The position numbers were made by a program, and so were the translations under genes. Below are positions 6,756 through 16,206 of a stretch of 16,381 nt of DNA, one piece after another. Position 1 is the stretch's first letter. The number at the start of each line of letters is the position of its first letter. Under the pieces are notes generated by a model. That model saw only the letters and a list, made by a program, of their open reading frames with translations. It searched no databases and was not told the DNA's origin. Source of the stretch: Acidobacteriota bacterium (GTDB lineage Bacteria > Acidobacteriota > Terriglobia > Terriglobales > Acidobacteriaceae); assembly GCA_021799405.1 (NCBI GenBank), contig JAJZAL010000112.1:1-16381 (forward strand), read 5' to 3'.

Positions 6756-8141
6756 TCAGTAGCAGAGGGCCTCAACGGCTTCAGGATCGGGGAGGATGCG
6801 ACCGGACAGATTCAACAGACGCGTAACGGCTTCGGCGGGCATGGGCCGGGCGATCAGAAATCCCTGGCCGTAATGGCAGCCCAGCTTCTGGAGCAGCTCG
6901 TATTGTTCGGCGGTCTCGATTCCCTCCGCGACCACATCCATGCCCAGCACGCGAGCCAATTCGACGATGGTGCGAACGATCTGGACGGGCTGTTCGCCCT
7001 CGGTCATCCGGGCAACAAATGAGCGGTCGATCTTGAGGATGTCAAAGGGGAAAGTGTGGAGGTGGTTGAGGGAGCTGTAGCCGGTGCCGAAGTCGTCCAT
7101 GAGCAGAGCGACGCCGAGGCGGCGCAGGCTGCTCAGTACTTCAAGGGCCGTATGCATATCGGGAATGAGGCTGGACTCAGTCATCTCCAGACCGAGCTGG
7201 CGGCTGGTGAGGCCGAAACGCCGCAGCAGGGCGTCAACCTGATCCGCCAGCCCGTGGCGGGCGAACTGGCGCGCGGAGAGATTCACGCAGACGCGCAGGG
7301 AGCGGTGGTCGGGATCCTCGCTGCACCACTTCTGAATCTGATGGCAGGCTTCGGCGAGCCCCCAATCGCCGATGGGCAGGATCAGTCCGCTCTCTTCGGC
7401 GAGCGGGATAAAGTCGTCAGGTGAGATGATCCCGCGCTCGGGGTGATTCCAGCGAATGAGCGCCTCCAGGCCAACGATCCTGCGGGTAAAGAGGTTGATC
7501 TCGGGCTGGTAGTAGAGAACAAACTGGCGCTGTTCGAGGGCGTGACGAAGATCAGGCTTGCGGGGCCAGACCGCAGAGCTGTTTCTGCGCGGACGAAGGG
7601 TCTGCGCCGGAGCCTGCCTGTGAATGGAGTTGCGCAACTGGCGCAGTTCCAGTTGGCCGGCAGCCATCTCGGCCAGGCTCTCCAGAATGCGAAGCTCATC
7701 CATGGTGATCAGGCGGAGAGACGAACTGAAGATGGTGAGAGTTCCAAGGATTTTGCCCTCACGTGAACGGACCGGAGCGCTGGCGAATGAAGACGGATTG
7801 CCTTTTCTCAGCGGCAACAGGCAATCCTTGAGCTTCGGGTGCTGCGAGGCGTCTGAAACCACTAGGGGGCCATCCTGCGCAACTATCATCTCAAAGATGG
7901 ACCGGTCGCGCGGCAGTTCGCGAATGAGTTCGCCCCAGCAGGACTTGATCCAGAAGCGGCTCTCGTCGGCGAATCCGAGGAGCACGGCATCGGCCTGGAA
8001 GTAATCCGCGGCGAGTCGCGTAATGGCGTCGTAGCCGGGTTCCGGCGGTGTATCGAGAATGCCGGTGGAAGCGAGCACGGCCAGCCGGGACTCCTCCTGC
8101 TGCTCATCGAGTGCGACGATTTCAGACTCCACCTGTTGCAT
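6756..8141 (-). CDS. GAF-EAL cyclic-di-GMP phosphodiesterase
   Basis: Predicted 461 residues. The N-terminus ([20 protein letters not shown]) leads into a GAF sensor domain (about 20-160; ligand unknown) of the kind found at the front of bacterial signalling proteins. A variable linker follows, then an EAL domain (about 205-445). The EAL catalytic set looks complete: LEALIRW with Glu226, [43 protein letters not shown] and [11 protein letters not shown]. It should therefore hydrolyse c-di-GMP to pGpG. There is no GGDEF domain, so it is not a dual enzyme, and no membrane segment or signal peptide, so it should be cytosolic. The ATG at 8141 is chosen because the upstream extension (from a TTG at 8252) encodes non-conserved, low-complexity residues. 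The ribosome site before 8141 is weak, so the start is not certain. It lies between the oligopeptidase and the ribbon-helix-helix gene on the same strand. Confidence 0.9.
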   Translation of the reverse strand: MQQVESEIVALDEQQEESRLAVLASTGILDTPPEPGYDAITRLAADYFQADAVLLGFADESRFWIKSCWGELIRELPRDRSIFEMIVAQDGPLVVSDASQHPKLKDCLLPLRKGNPSSFASAPVRSREGKILGTLTIFSSSLRLITMDELRILESLAEMAAGQLELRQLRNSIHRQAPAQTLRPRRNSSAVWPRKPDLRHALEQRQFVLYYQPEINLFTRRIVGLEALIRWNHPERGIISPDDFIPLAEESGLILPIGDWGLAEACHQIQKWCSEDPDHRSLRVCVNLSARQFARHGLADQVDALLRRFGLTSRQLGLEMTESSLIPDMHTALEVLSSLRRLGVALLMDDFGTGYSSLNHLHTFPFDILKIDRSFVARMTEGEQPVQIVRTIVELARVLGMDVVAEGIETAEQYELLQKLGCHYGQGFLIARPMPAEAVTRLLNLSGRILPDPEAVEALCY

Positions 8142-8330
8142 TTCAGTTCCAGTCCCGCAGGCGATGGCTACTCCGCTTCCGGCGGATATTCGGTCCTCTG
8201 TGTCCGCGTGCGGGCACTTCAGAAGAGGGGCCCGGCGCGACGAACGCGGCAATGCCGCAGTCTATGACCCGAGATGCAGCCGGATTACCTCGATATTGTC
8301 GTTATCGGAAAAGGCTGTTGGTTCAAGAGA

Positions 8331-10529
<2,199 letters not shown>

Positions 10530-10534
10530 TTTTT

Positions 10535-10542
10535 CCTCCTCC
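10535..10542 (-). promoter_or_regulatory. strong Shine-Dalgarno fixing the GTG start of the oligopeptidase
   Basis: The minus strand reads GGAGGAGG, then five A residues, then GTG at 10529. The site and spacing are near ideal and place the start at the signal peptide, despite the non-ATG codon. Confidence 0.75.
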
Positions 10543-10627
10543 GAAAAGCATACGCCGCGGCGGTGCTGAAGCCTGTGCTTCTACTGCCATTTGCGCTTAT
10601 TGATCCCTTTTCAGCGTGGAAGGCCGG

Positions 10628-10633
10628 TAGAAT
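10628..10633 (+). promoter_or_regulatory. -10-like box just before the murJ-family start
   Basis: TAGAAT (5 of 6 to TATAAT) ends eight bases before the GTG at 10642. There is no Shine-Dalgarno between them, so a leaderless or nearly leaderless mRNA is possible. No -35 is clear. Confidence 0.3.
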
Positions 10634-10641
10634 CAACAGCA

Positions 10642-12273
10642 GTGGCAGAGTCACCTTCAGCTGAGTCTTTTCCGCGCGCGCGTTCGCGATGGACGCGCGG
10701 CCTTGGCCTGTTGCGCCCTTCGCACACCCATTCCGTTTATTCGGCCACCGTCATTCTGATGGTGTCGACATTTATGTCGCGGATCATTGGGCTGGTGAGG
10801 GTCAAGTATATCGCATGGCTTTTCGGGAGCGGGGTGCAGGCCGACGCGCTGAATGCGGCTTTCGTACTGCCGGACATGATCTCGTATTTTCTGGTGGGCG
10901 GGGCGGCGTCGATCACCTTCGTCACCATCCTGACGCGCTACCGCGAAGCAGGACGCGAAGCGGAGGGCGAACGCTCGCTGTCAGTGATTCTGACCACCAT
11001 GTACCTGGTGCTGGGCGGAGCTATCGTGTTGGCGGAGATCTTTGCGCCCTGGTACGTTCGCTGGTGGTTCGACGGCTTCGACCCGCAAAAAGCGAAGCTG
11101 TGCGTACTGCTGACGCGCATCCTGTTGCCGGCGCAGTTGTGCTTCTTCGCAGGCGGGGTCTTCGGCGCGGTGCTGCTGGTGCGCAAGCAGTTCAGTGTGC
11201 AGGCGGTGGCGCCGCTGATCTACGGCTCCGGCACCATCGTGGGCGGCTTGCTGCTGGTGAAGCGGATCGGGGTCTCTTCTCTGGCTGTGGGCACGGTGGC
11301 TGGAGCATTTTTCGGGCCGTTTCTTTTGAATTGGGTCTTCGCTCGCCGAGCGGGCACCCGCTACCGCATGATCCTCGACTGGCATGATGAAGGATTGCGC
11401 GAGTGGGTACGCCTCTCACTGCCCTTAATGGCCGGGGTATCCCTGGTTACCGCCGATAACTGGATCATTGCGCATTTTGCCTCGATGACGAGTGGCGCGG
11501 TGTCGCTCATGGCCTATGCGAAGCAGCTTTTCACCGCGCCTATGGCAATGCTGGCGCAGGCGGCGGGCGCGGCTTCCCTGCCTTTCTTCGCGAGCCTATG
11601 GACGCAACAGCGACGTTATGAATTTGCCGTCAGCGTGGCGGACTCAGTGTCGCGCGTGGCTTCGCTGAGCCTGCTTGCGGCCTCGGGCATGATCGCCCTG
11701 GGCTGGCCGGCGATTGACCTGGTCTTCACGGGTGGCCGCTTTTCGCCTGCTGAAGCGCGGGAGTGCGCGGCGTACTTCGCTGTCTTCTCCGTTTCCATGT
11801 TTCTGTGGTCGGCGCAGGCGATCTATTCTCGCGCATTTTATGCCGCAAGCAACACCATTGTCCCAATGGTGGCAGGGACGATCGTTACGGCGGTTTCGCT
11901 GCCTGTCTATGCCGCGCTCTATCACCATGTCGGAGCGATGGGCCTGGCGTTCGCTTCGGACCTGGGGATCGCATTGCAAACCTGCACCATTGCCGTGCTG
12001 CTGCACAAGCGGCGCATGGTTTCTCTGGCCAGCCTGGACTATGCCGAGATGGGCCGCTGCCTGCTGGCCGCGCTGGTGGGCGGGGCGGTGACATGGCTGC
12101 TGGCGCGCGCCATGGCAGGCATGTTTGCTCATATGGGCCACAGCGCCCGGCTTGGCGATCTGGTGATTCTGCTGGCCGGAATGGCCTTGTGGACGGCGAT
12201 TGCCAAATGGACCCTGGAAAAGACAGGATCAGCGCTGCCCAAGGTAGCGATGAAGCGGCTGGGGCTGGCGTAG
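10642..12273 (+). CDS. murJ: MurJ/MviN-family lipid II flippase-like membrane protein
   Basis: Predicted 543 residues with about 13-14 hydrophobic segments: a polytopic inner-membrane protein of the MurJ/MviN branch of the MOP exporters, which flip lipid II for peptidoglycan synthesis. The family start is clear: STFMSRIIGLVRVKYIAWLF, then ADALNAAFVLPD, then ITFVTILTRY. The later YSRAFYAASNTIVPMVAGTI also matches MurJ. Relative to E. coli MurJ, Arg24 and Asp39 have apparent counterparts. The LPNLLRR arginine is replaced (LPDMIS), and the arginine of YADRL in helix 8 appears as YAKQL. It may therefore be a divergent flippase or a paralogue. GTG 10642 is preferred to an in-frame TTG at 10591 because it fits the -10-like box; neither has a good ribosome site, and the next ATG would cut into the first helix. 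It is divergent from the oligopeptidase and convergent with the bactofilin. Confidence 0.82.
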   Translation: MAESPSAESFPRARSRWTRGLGLLRPSHTHSVYSATVILMVSTFMSRIIGLVRVKYIAWLFGSGVQADALNAAFVLPDMISYFLVGGAASITFVTILTRYREAGREAEGERSLSVILTTMYLVLGGAIVLAEIFAPWYVRWWFDGFDPQKAKLCVLLTRILLPAQLCFFAGGVFGAVLLVRKQFSVQAVAPLIYGSGTIVGGLLLVKRIGVSSLAVGTVAGAFFGPFLLNWVFARRAGTRYRMILDWHDEGLREWVRLSLPLMAGVSLVTADNWIIAHFASMTSGAVSLMAYAKQLFTAPMAMLAQAAGAASLPFFASLWTQQRRYEFAVSVADSVSRVASLSLLAASGMIALGWPAIDLVFTGGRFSPAEARECAAYFAVFSVSMFLWSAQAIYSRAFYAASNTIVPMVAGTIVTAVSLPVYAALYHHVGAMGLAFASDLGIALQTCTIAVLLHKRRMVSLASLDYAEMGRCLLAALVGGAVTWLLARAMAGMFAHMGHSARLGDLVILLAGMALWTAIAKWTLEKTGSALPKVAMKRLGLA

Positions 12274-12306
12274 CGTATCGCAGGGATGGGGCCGGCAATG
12301 AAGACA

Positions 12307-12337
12307 CAAGCGCCCCCTTCCTGCTGCGGGGCGCTTG
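12307..12337. terminator. perfect 10-bp stem between convergent murJ-like and bactofilin genes
   Basis: CAAGCGCCCC (12307-12316) is the exact reverse complement of GGGGCGCTTG (12328-12337), around an 11-nt loop. It lies between the two stop codons (12273 and 12353), the place for a bidirectional terminator. Neither flank has a T-run, so it is not a textbook intrinsic terminator; it may work with Rho or protect 3' ends. Confidence 0.45.
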
Positions 12338-12352
12338 CGCAGAAGCGAGTCG

Positions 12353-12862
12353 TTATGCCTGAGCCACTTTGTGCGATTCGGCTGCGGCGGCATTTGCCGA
12401 TGCGCCCTTGATGGCCTCGGGTTTGCGGATGTCGATGCCGCCCTTGAAGTAGGCGCCATCCTCGATGCTGATGCGCGCGGCGGCCACGTCGCCGTTGAGC
12501 GAGCCCTCCGCTCGAATGTCAACGCGGTCGGTAGCCGAGACATTACCGCGAACCTTGCCAAGAATCACAACCTCGCGCGCCACGATGTTGGCCGACACCT
12601 GGCCGTTGGCGCCTATGGTCACGCGGTTGCCGGGAAGGTTGATGCTGCCTTCAACCTTGCCGTCGATGAGGAGCGACTCAGAGCCGTTGATCTCGCCTTT
12701 GATAAACAAGCCTTTGCCGATGGTGGCTTGTTCGGCGGTCGCCATCGACTGCGCGCGGCTGGGCGCCTCATGCACCGGCGCCGGGGGCATTGGGCGCGGC
12801 GGCTCCGGGGTTGGAGGTGCCGATACTGGTCCTGTTTGGCTGGGTTTCCACATTGCGCTCAA
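12353..12862 (-). CDS. bactofilin (polymer-forming cytoskeletal protein)
   Basis: Predicted 169 residues: a Pro-rich, disordered N-terminus (about 1-42), the beta-helical bactofilin (DUF583) core (about 45-148), and an Ala-rich tail. The core shows the repeated short-turn pattern FIKGEINGSESLLIDGKVEG, INLPGNRVTIGANGQVSANI, VVILGKVRGNVSATDRVDIR and so on, ending in DGAYFKGGIDI. Bactofilins polymerise without nucleotides and place cell-wall or envelope enzymes in many bacteria. The TTG at 12862 is supported by AAGGA seven bases upstream. The ATG at 12853 (MWKPSQTG) is the alternative, and its distance of 16 nt from AAGGA is too long. It converges with the murJ-like gene, so both neighbours concern the envelope, but co-regulation is not implied. 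Confidence 0.92.
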   Translation of the reverse strand: MSAMWKPSQTGPVSAPPTPEPPRPMPPAPVHEAPSRAQSMATAEQATIGKGLFIKGEINGSESLLIDGKVEGSINLPGNRVTIGANGQVSANIVAREVVILGKVRGNVSATDRVDIRAEGSLNGDVAAARISIEDGAYFKGGIDIRKPEAIKGASANAAAAESHKVAQA

Positions 12863-13032
12863 GATGATTTCCTTTTCTGTCCCAGGGGGACGGGGGAGTT
12901 TGCCAAGGCAAGGCCAATGGCTTCAACTAAAAACTCAAATTTGCCAGCCGCCACCTGCCTGCGGTAGCTCCCGCGGCGGCCACGGATGGGTGCTTTGCCT
13001 TCCTGGTCCGCCAAAAAGATTGCGTTGCCGCT

Positions 13033-13059
13033 ATTGTAAGACCGACCCCGGCAATTCAA
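13033..13059 (-). promoter_or_regulatory. possible promoter for the bactofilin gene
   Basis: On the minus strand TTGAAT (plus positions 13054-13059) precedes TACAAT (13033-13038) with a 15-bp spacer. The hexamers are good but the spacing is short of the usual 16-18. The bactofilin start is about 170 bp downstream. Confidence 0.25.
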
Positions 13060-13115
13060 CGAGTGCATATCTGAGTACCGCGGCGCGGTGGCCCAATCTC
13101 TCGAACGCAAAAGCC

Positions 13116-13131
13116 TGGATTCGGGAATCCA
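13116..13131. promoter_or_regulatory. 16-bp palindrome upstream of rnr, possible operator
   Basis: TGGATTC-GG-GAATCCA has perfect 7-bp arms. It is flanked by direct repeats AAAGCC at 13110-13115 and 13131-13136, 21 bp (two helical turns) apart. It lies just upstream of the -10-like TATCTT (13138-13143), where it would cover the -35 region of an rnr promoter. The short loop fits a dimeric repressor site better than an RNA hairpin. No regulator can be named. Confidence 0.4.
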
Positions 13132-13137
13132 AAGCCA

Positions 13138-13143
13138 TATCTT
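13138..13143 (+). promoter_or_regulatory. possible -10 box for rnr
   Basis: TATCTT matches TATAAT at four of six positions and lies 61 bp before the rnr ATG. No acceptable -35 is present at 17 bp, because that position is occupied by the palindrome. A second weak box, TACTCT (13193-13198), lies six bases before the ATG. Either could be used. Confidence 0.25.
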
Positions 13144-13204
13144 ATCGCGAACTTACGGCTCCGGAGCCCTGCACGCAGCCCCGTTCATGGCCTACTCTTA
13201 GCGT

Positions 13205-15793
13205 ATGAACGATCGTGAACTGGTGGCGTGGATTGCCCGCTCCGCCGGCGGCAAGGCCGGTTACAAGCAGTTGGTCCGCGAACTGGGGCTGGGCGGCGGG
13301 CGAGAGCGGCGTTTGTTGCTGGAGCAGTTGGCGCGGATGACCGCGCGCGGCGATCTGATGAAGCTCGACCGCGAGCATTGGGGCATTCCCCGGCAGGCGG
13401 GACGAGGGGAGAATCTGGCTGCCGGGCGGCTGGACCTGCATCGTGACGGGTATGGCTTTGTCCGGCCCAGCCGTGGGTCCAACTCTACGGAAGCGCGCCA
13501 GGCCGCGGATCAGGAAGATATTTTCATCCCTCCCAATGAGATTGGCGGCGCCATGCAAGGCGACCAGGTGCTGGTGGAGTTGGCTCCGCCGCGTGCCGAT
13601 GGGCGCAGGCTGGGCCGCATTGTGCGCGTGCTGGAGCGCCGGAACACGACCGTGGTCGGGGTGTTTCATTATGCCCGTTCCGATCGGGCGCGGGGACACA
13701 TCGTGGTCCCCTTCGATGAGCGGATGACGCAAAATATTGTGATTCCGGAAGGGCAGGAGCTGCCGCCCGCGGCCGAAGCCGCAACGCCGCACCGGGTGCT
13801 GGGCAGGGAAGCGTTGAAAAGTGCCGCGCACGAGGATCTGGAGGGCCTGGTGGTGGATGTCGAGATCACGAGCTGGCCTACGCCGACCCGGCCACCGCAC
13901 GGCCGCGTGATCGAGGTGCTGGGCTCGCCGGACGACTTCGGCGTGGATGTGGAGATGATGATCCGTAAGCATCAGTTGCCGCGGCTCTTTCCGGAGGCGG
14001 CGCTTGCTGAGGCGCGCCGTGTGGCGCATCTGGACGTGGCCGAGGCCGCTCGACGGCGCGACTTCCGCGGACTGCCTGTAGTGACCATCGACGGCGAGAC
14101 GGCGCGGGACTTTGACGACGCGGTGCTGGTGAGAAAGCGGCCAGACAGCGGCTATGAATTGCAGGTGCATATTGCCGATGTAGCCGAGTATGTGCGCGAG
14201 GGCACGGCGCTCGACCTGGAGGCGCGGCTGCGTGGAACCAGCGTCTACTTTCCTGATCGCGCCATACCCATGCTGCCGCAGGAGCTCTCCACAGACATTT
14301 GCAGCCTGCGCCCCGGCGAAGACCGGCTGGTTTTGAGTTGCGTCATGCAGTTGGATGCCGAAGGCCACATTGAGAGCTACGAGATCAGCGAGGGCGTCAT
14401 TCGCTCCGCGGAGCGGATGACCTACACCGATGTGCACGCCATTCTTGAGGGCGATGCTGGAACGCGCGCGCGCTATGCTCCGCTGGTTCCGGAGTTCGAA
14501 CGTATGCACAGGCTTGCCATGCTGATGAACAAGCGGCGCGAGGAGCGGGGCAGCATCGACTTCGACCTGCCCGAGCCGGTGATCGAGTTTGACGAGCAGG
14601 GGCAGATGCGCGGCGTGACGCGGGCCGAGCGTACCTGGGCCAACCGGCTGATCGAGGAGTTCATGCTGGCGGCGAATGAATGCGTGGCTACGTGGCTCGA
14701 AGACCTGCGTGTGCCTTCGCTCTACCGTATTCACGAGAAGCCCGAGCCACGGCGTGTGGTGCAGTTTGAAGAGCTGGCGGCGTCATTCGGTTATTCGCTG
14801 GGGCTGGGCGCGCTGCCGGTAAAGCGCATTCAGACGCGCGGCGAGCGCCGGGAGGCTCAGAGCCGCGGGCGCAAACCGCACACGCATGAGGTGCCCGAAG
14901 ATATTGCCGTGACGCCGCCCATGTATCAGAAGCTGGCGGCGCGCATCGAGGGCAAGCCAGAGGAGCGGATCCTGAGTTACCTGATGCTGCGCTCGCTCAG
15001 GCAGGCGCGCTACTCGGAGACCAACGAGGGCCACTTTGCGTTGGCCACGCCGACCTACACGCATTTCACATCGCCGATTCGGCGTTATCCCGATCTGATC
15101 GTGCACCGCATCTCGAAAGCGCTGCTGCGGGAGGGCGTGCGCGGCGCGGGGGTTATTGCCAGGGGCAGGCTCGATTCGCCGTGGACGCATCCGCATGAAG
15201 GTGGTGGAGGTGGGTACAGCCTTTCCCAGGTCTCAAAATCGAGACCTGGGGCACCCAGACTGGCGGGGACGGAAGTTGCGGGCGAACCGCCGATTGCCGA
15301 GGCCGAGCTGGCGCAGATTGCCGACGAGTGCAGCCAGACGGAGCGGCGCGCCGACGAGGCTGAGCGCGAGTTGGTGGAGTGGAAGAAAGTGCGCTTTATG
15401 CAGGACCGCGTGGGCGATGAGTTTGCCGCGCTGGTGCTGAATCCCACGAAATTCGGGCTCTTTGTGGAGCTGACCGATCTGTTTGTCGAGGGCCTGGTGC
15501 CCCTCGACACGCTGCGCGACGATCGCTACACGTGGCGCGAAAGCACGCATGAGATCGTGGGTGAGCGCTGGGGAAGGCGCTTTCGCGCCGGTGACCGCGT
15601 GCAGGTGATTCTGGATCGCATTCTGGCGCAGGAGCGGAAGCTGCAGTTCTCGATTGTCGAAGAGGGATTGCCGCTCACCGGACAAAAAGCGGCCAGACCT
15701 GCGCCTAAATCCCGGAAAAAGAGGCAAAAAGAGATTTCACCCTCGCCGCCAAAAAGCAAGAAGGGGCGGCGCGGCAAGGCACGCCGTCACTGA
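13205..15793 (+). CDS. rnr: ribonuclease R (RNB-family 3'-5' exoribonuclease)
   Basis: This 862-residue enzyme degrades structured RNA from the 3' end. Order: a winged-helix-like N-terminus (about 1-65), cold-shock domains (about 70-260; GYGFVRP, DIFIPP), the RNB catalytic domain (about 275-640), an S1 domain (about 735-818; GDEFAALVLNPTKFGLFVEL), and a Lys/Arg-rich tail (about 818-862) typical of RNase R. The metal-binding aspartates are intact in TIDGETARDFDDAV: Asp296, Asp302, Asp304 and Asp305, with RNase II spacing. HFTSPIRRYPDLIVHR is also conserved. Between LIVHRISKALLREG and the helix LAQIADECSQTERRADEAER there is an unusual segment of about 45-50 residues, rich in Gly, Pro and Ser, that contains a DNA palindrome read in frame. 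The catalytic core lies before it, so activity is probably kept. The ATG at 13205 has no Shine-Dalgarno; an in-frame ATG at 13187 stops after four codons. The stop is 45 bp from that of the convergent DUF4870-type gene. Confidence 0.94.
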   Translation: MNDRELVAWIARSAGGKAGYKQLVRELGLGGGRERRLLLEQLARMTARGDLMKLDREHWGIPRQAGRGENLAAGRLDLHRDGYGFVRPSRGSNSTEARQAADQEDIFIPPNEIGGAMQGDQVLVELAPPRADGRRLGRIVRVLERRNTTVVGVFHYARSDRARGHIVVPFDERMTQNIVIPEGQELPPAAEAATPHRVLGREALKSAAHEDLEGLVVDVEITSWPTPTRPPHGRVIEVLGSPDDFGVDVEMMIRKHQLPRLFPEAALAEARRVAHLDVAEAARRRDFRGLPVVTIDGETARDFDDAVLVRKRPDSGYELQVHIADVAEYVREGTALDLEARLRGTSVYFPDRAIPMLPQELSTDICSLRPGEDRLVLSCVMQLDAEGHIESYEISEGVIRSAERMTYTDVHAILEGDAGTRARYAPLVPEFERMHRLAMLMNKRREERGSIDFDLPEPVIEFDEQGQMRGVTRAERTWANRLIEEFMLAANECVATWLEDLRVPSLYRIHEKPEPRRVVQFEELAASFGYSLGLGALPVKRIQTRGERREAQSRGRKPHTHEVPEDIAVTPPMYQKLAARIEGKPEERILSYLMLRSLRQARYSETNEGHFALATPTYTHFTSPIRRYPDLIVHRISKALLREGVRGAGVIARGRLDSPWTHPHEGGGGGYSLSQVSKSRPGAPRLAGTEVAGEPPIAEAELAQIADECSQTERRADEAERELVEWKKVRFMQDRVGDEFAALVLNPTKFGLFVELTDLFVEGLVPLDTLRDDRYTWRESTHEIVGERWGRRFRAGDRVQVILDRILAQERKLQFSIVEEGLPLTGQKAARPAPKSRKKRQKEISPSPPKSKKGRRGKARRH
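15225..15250. repeat. palindromic repeat inside the rnr coding sequence
   Basis: CCCAGGTCTC (15225-15234), loop AAAATC, then GAGACCTGGG (15241-15250): perfect 10-bp arms. It is read in frame as part of SLSQVSKSRPGAP (around residues 671-683) without a stop, in the non-conserved insert of RNase R. It looks like a REP-type element within a gene. From memory, similar CCCAGGTCTC...GAGACCTGGG sequences are dispersed in acidobacterial genomes; this needs a search. Confidence 0.65.
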
Positions 15794-15838
15794 GCATTTG
15801 CGTCCCGCAGCGTGGTCCTTCGGTTCGGTAAAGCTGCC

Positions 15839-16195
15839 TCAGGCTCCGGCCTGCTGTTCGGCATATTTCCCGATGAAGGGTAGCTTGTAGCGCTGTCCCT
15901 TCAGGGCCTTGAGCAGCACGATCAGCCAGACCACAAAAAACGCGATCATGAAAACAGGAGTAATGATCCACCCGATCAAGGGCATGACCGACAAAACAGC
16001 GTTGATGGCAAAGGCAGCGATGCCGAAAAAGATCGACTGCCATGAATGAAAGCGGATGTAGGAATTCTTGTTATAGGGTTCGATGATCAGAAAGATGATC
16101 GCCGGAATGATGGTGATATAGGCCAGCGCTCCGGCGGCGTTGTCAGAGAGGCCGGGGTGCGCATGCGTAGCTGAGGCTGGGGATTGGTCTGCCAT
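15839..16195 (-). CDS. small DUF4870-type membrane protein
   Basis: Predicted 118 residues with three hydrophobic segments (about 22-38, 52-74 and 78-98), a short polar N-terminus (MADQSPASATHAHPGLSDNA), and a cytoplasmic-looking tail KALKGQRYKLPFIGKYAEQQ. The motif EPYNKNSYIRFHSWQSIFFG between segments 1 and 2, and the closing GQRYKLPFIG, are typical of the DUF4870 (Tic20-like) family of inner-membrane proteins, whose function is unknown. The start at 16195 is fixed by AAGGAGG (16200-16206) four bases upstream; the same frame continues upstream to 16330, but that part is not membrane-like or conserved. It converges with rnr. No terminator is obvious in the 45-bp gap. Confidence 0.85.
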   Translation of the reverse strand: MADQSPASATHAHPGLSDNAAGALAYITIIPAIIFLIIEPYNKNSYIRFHSWQSIFFGIAAFAINAVLSVMPLIGWIITPVFMIAFFVVWLIVLLKALKGQRYKLPFIGKYAEQQAGA

Positions 16196-16199
16196 AGAT

Positions 16200-16206
16200 C
16201 CTCCTT
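16200..16206 (-). promoter_or_regulatory. consensus Shine-Dalgarno of the DUF4870-type gene
   Basis: The minus strand reads AAGGAGG, then ATCT, then ATG at 16195. This decides between the 118-residue protein and the 163-codon frame that begins at 16330. Confidence 0.8.

Larger units (their letters stand above)
12863..13204. other. 342-bp divergent intergenic region between bactofilin and rnr
   Basis: No convincing gene is present. The region holds AAGGA for the bactofilin start, a short dyad TTGCC-AA-GGCAA (12900-12911), a possible minus-strand promoter (13033-13059), the 16-bp palindrome at 13116-13131, and a possible plus-strand -10 box (13138-13143). An 83-codon minus-strand frame (12859-13110) covers part of it but has no ribosome site or recognisable fold. 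The rest shows nothing I can interpret. Confidence 0.6.

Noticed and set aside
8142..8252. N-terminal extension of the GAF-EAL protein from a TTG at 8252
   Set aside because: It encodes non-conserved residues before the usual start of the GAF-EAL family and has a rare start codon; ATG 8141 is preferred.
12900..12911. TTGCC-AA-GGCAA dyad upstream of the bactofilin gene
   Set aside because: The arms are only 5 bp and such dyads occur by chance in GC-rich spacers; too weak to call as an operator.
12859..13110. 83-codon minus-strand frame just upstream of the bactofilin start
   Set aside because: There is no ribosome site and no recognisable domain, and it runs into the bactofilin start; the region is better explained as regulatory spacer.
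13142..14734. 530-codon frame on the minus strand
   Set aside because: It is antisense to the first half of RNase R, rich in His/Arg/Gln as typical of shadow frames, with no family resemblance.
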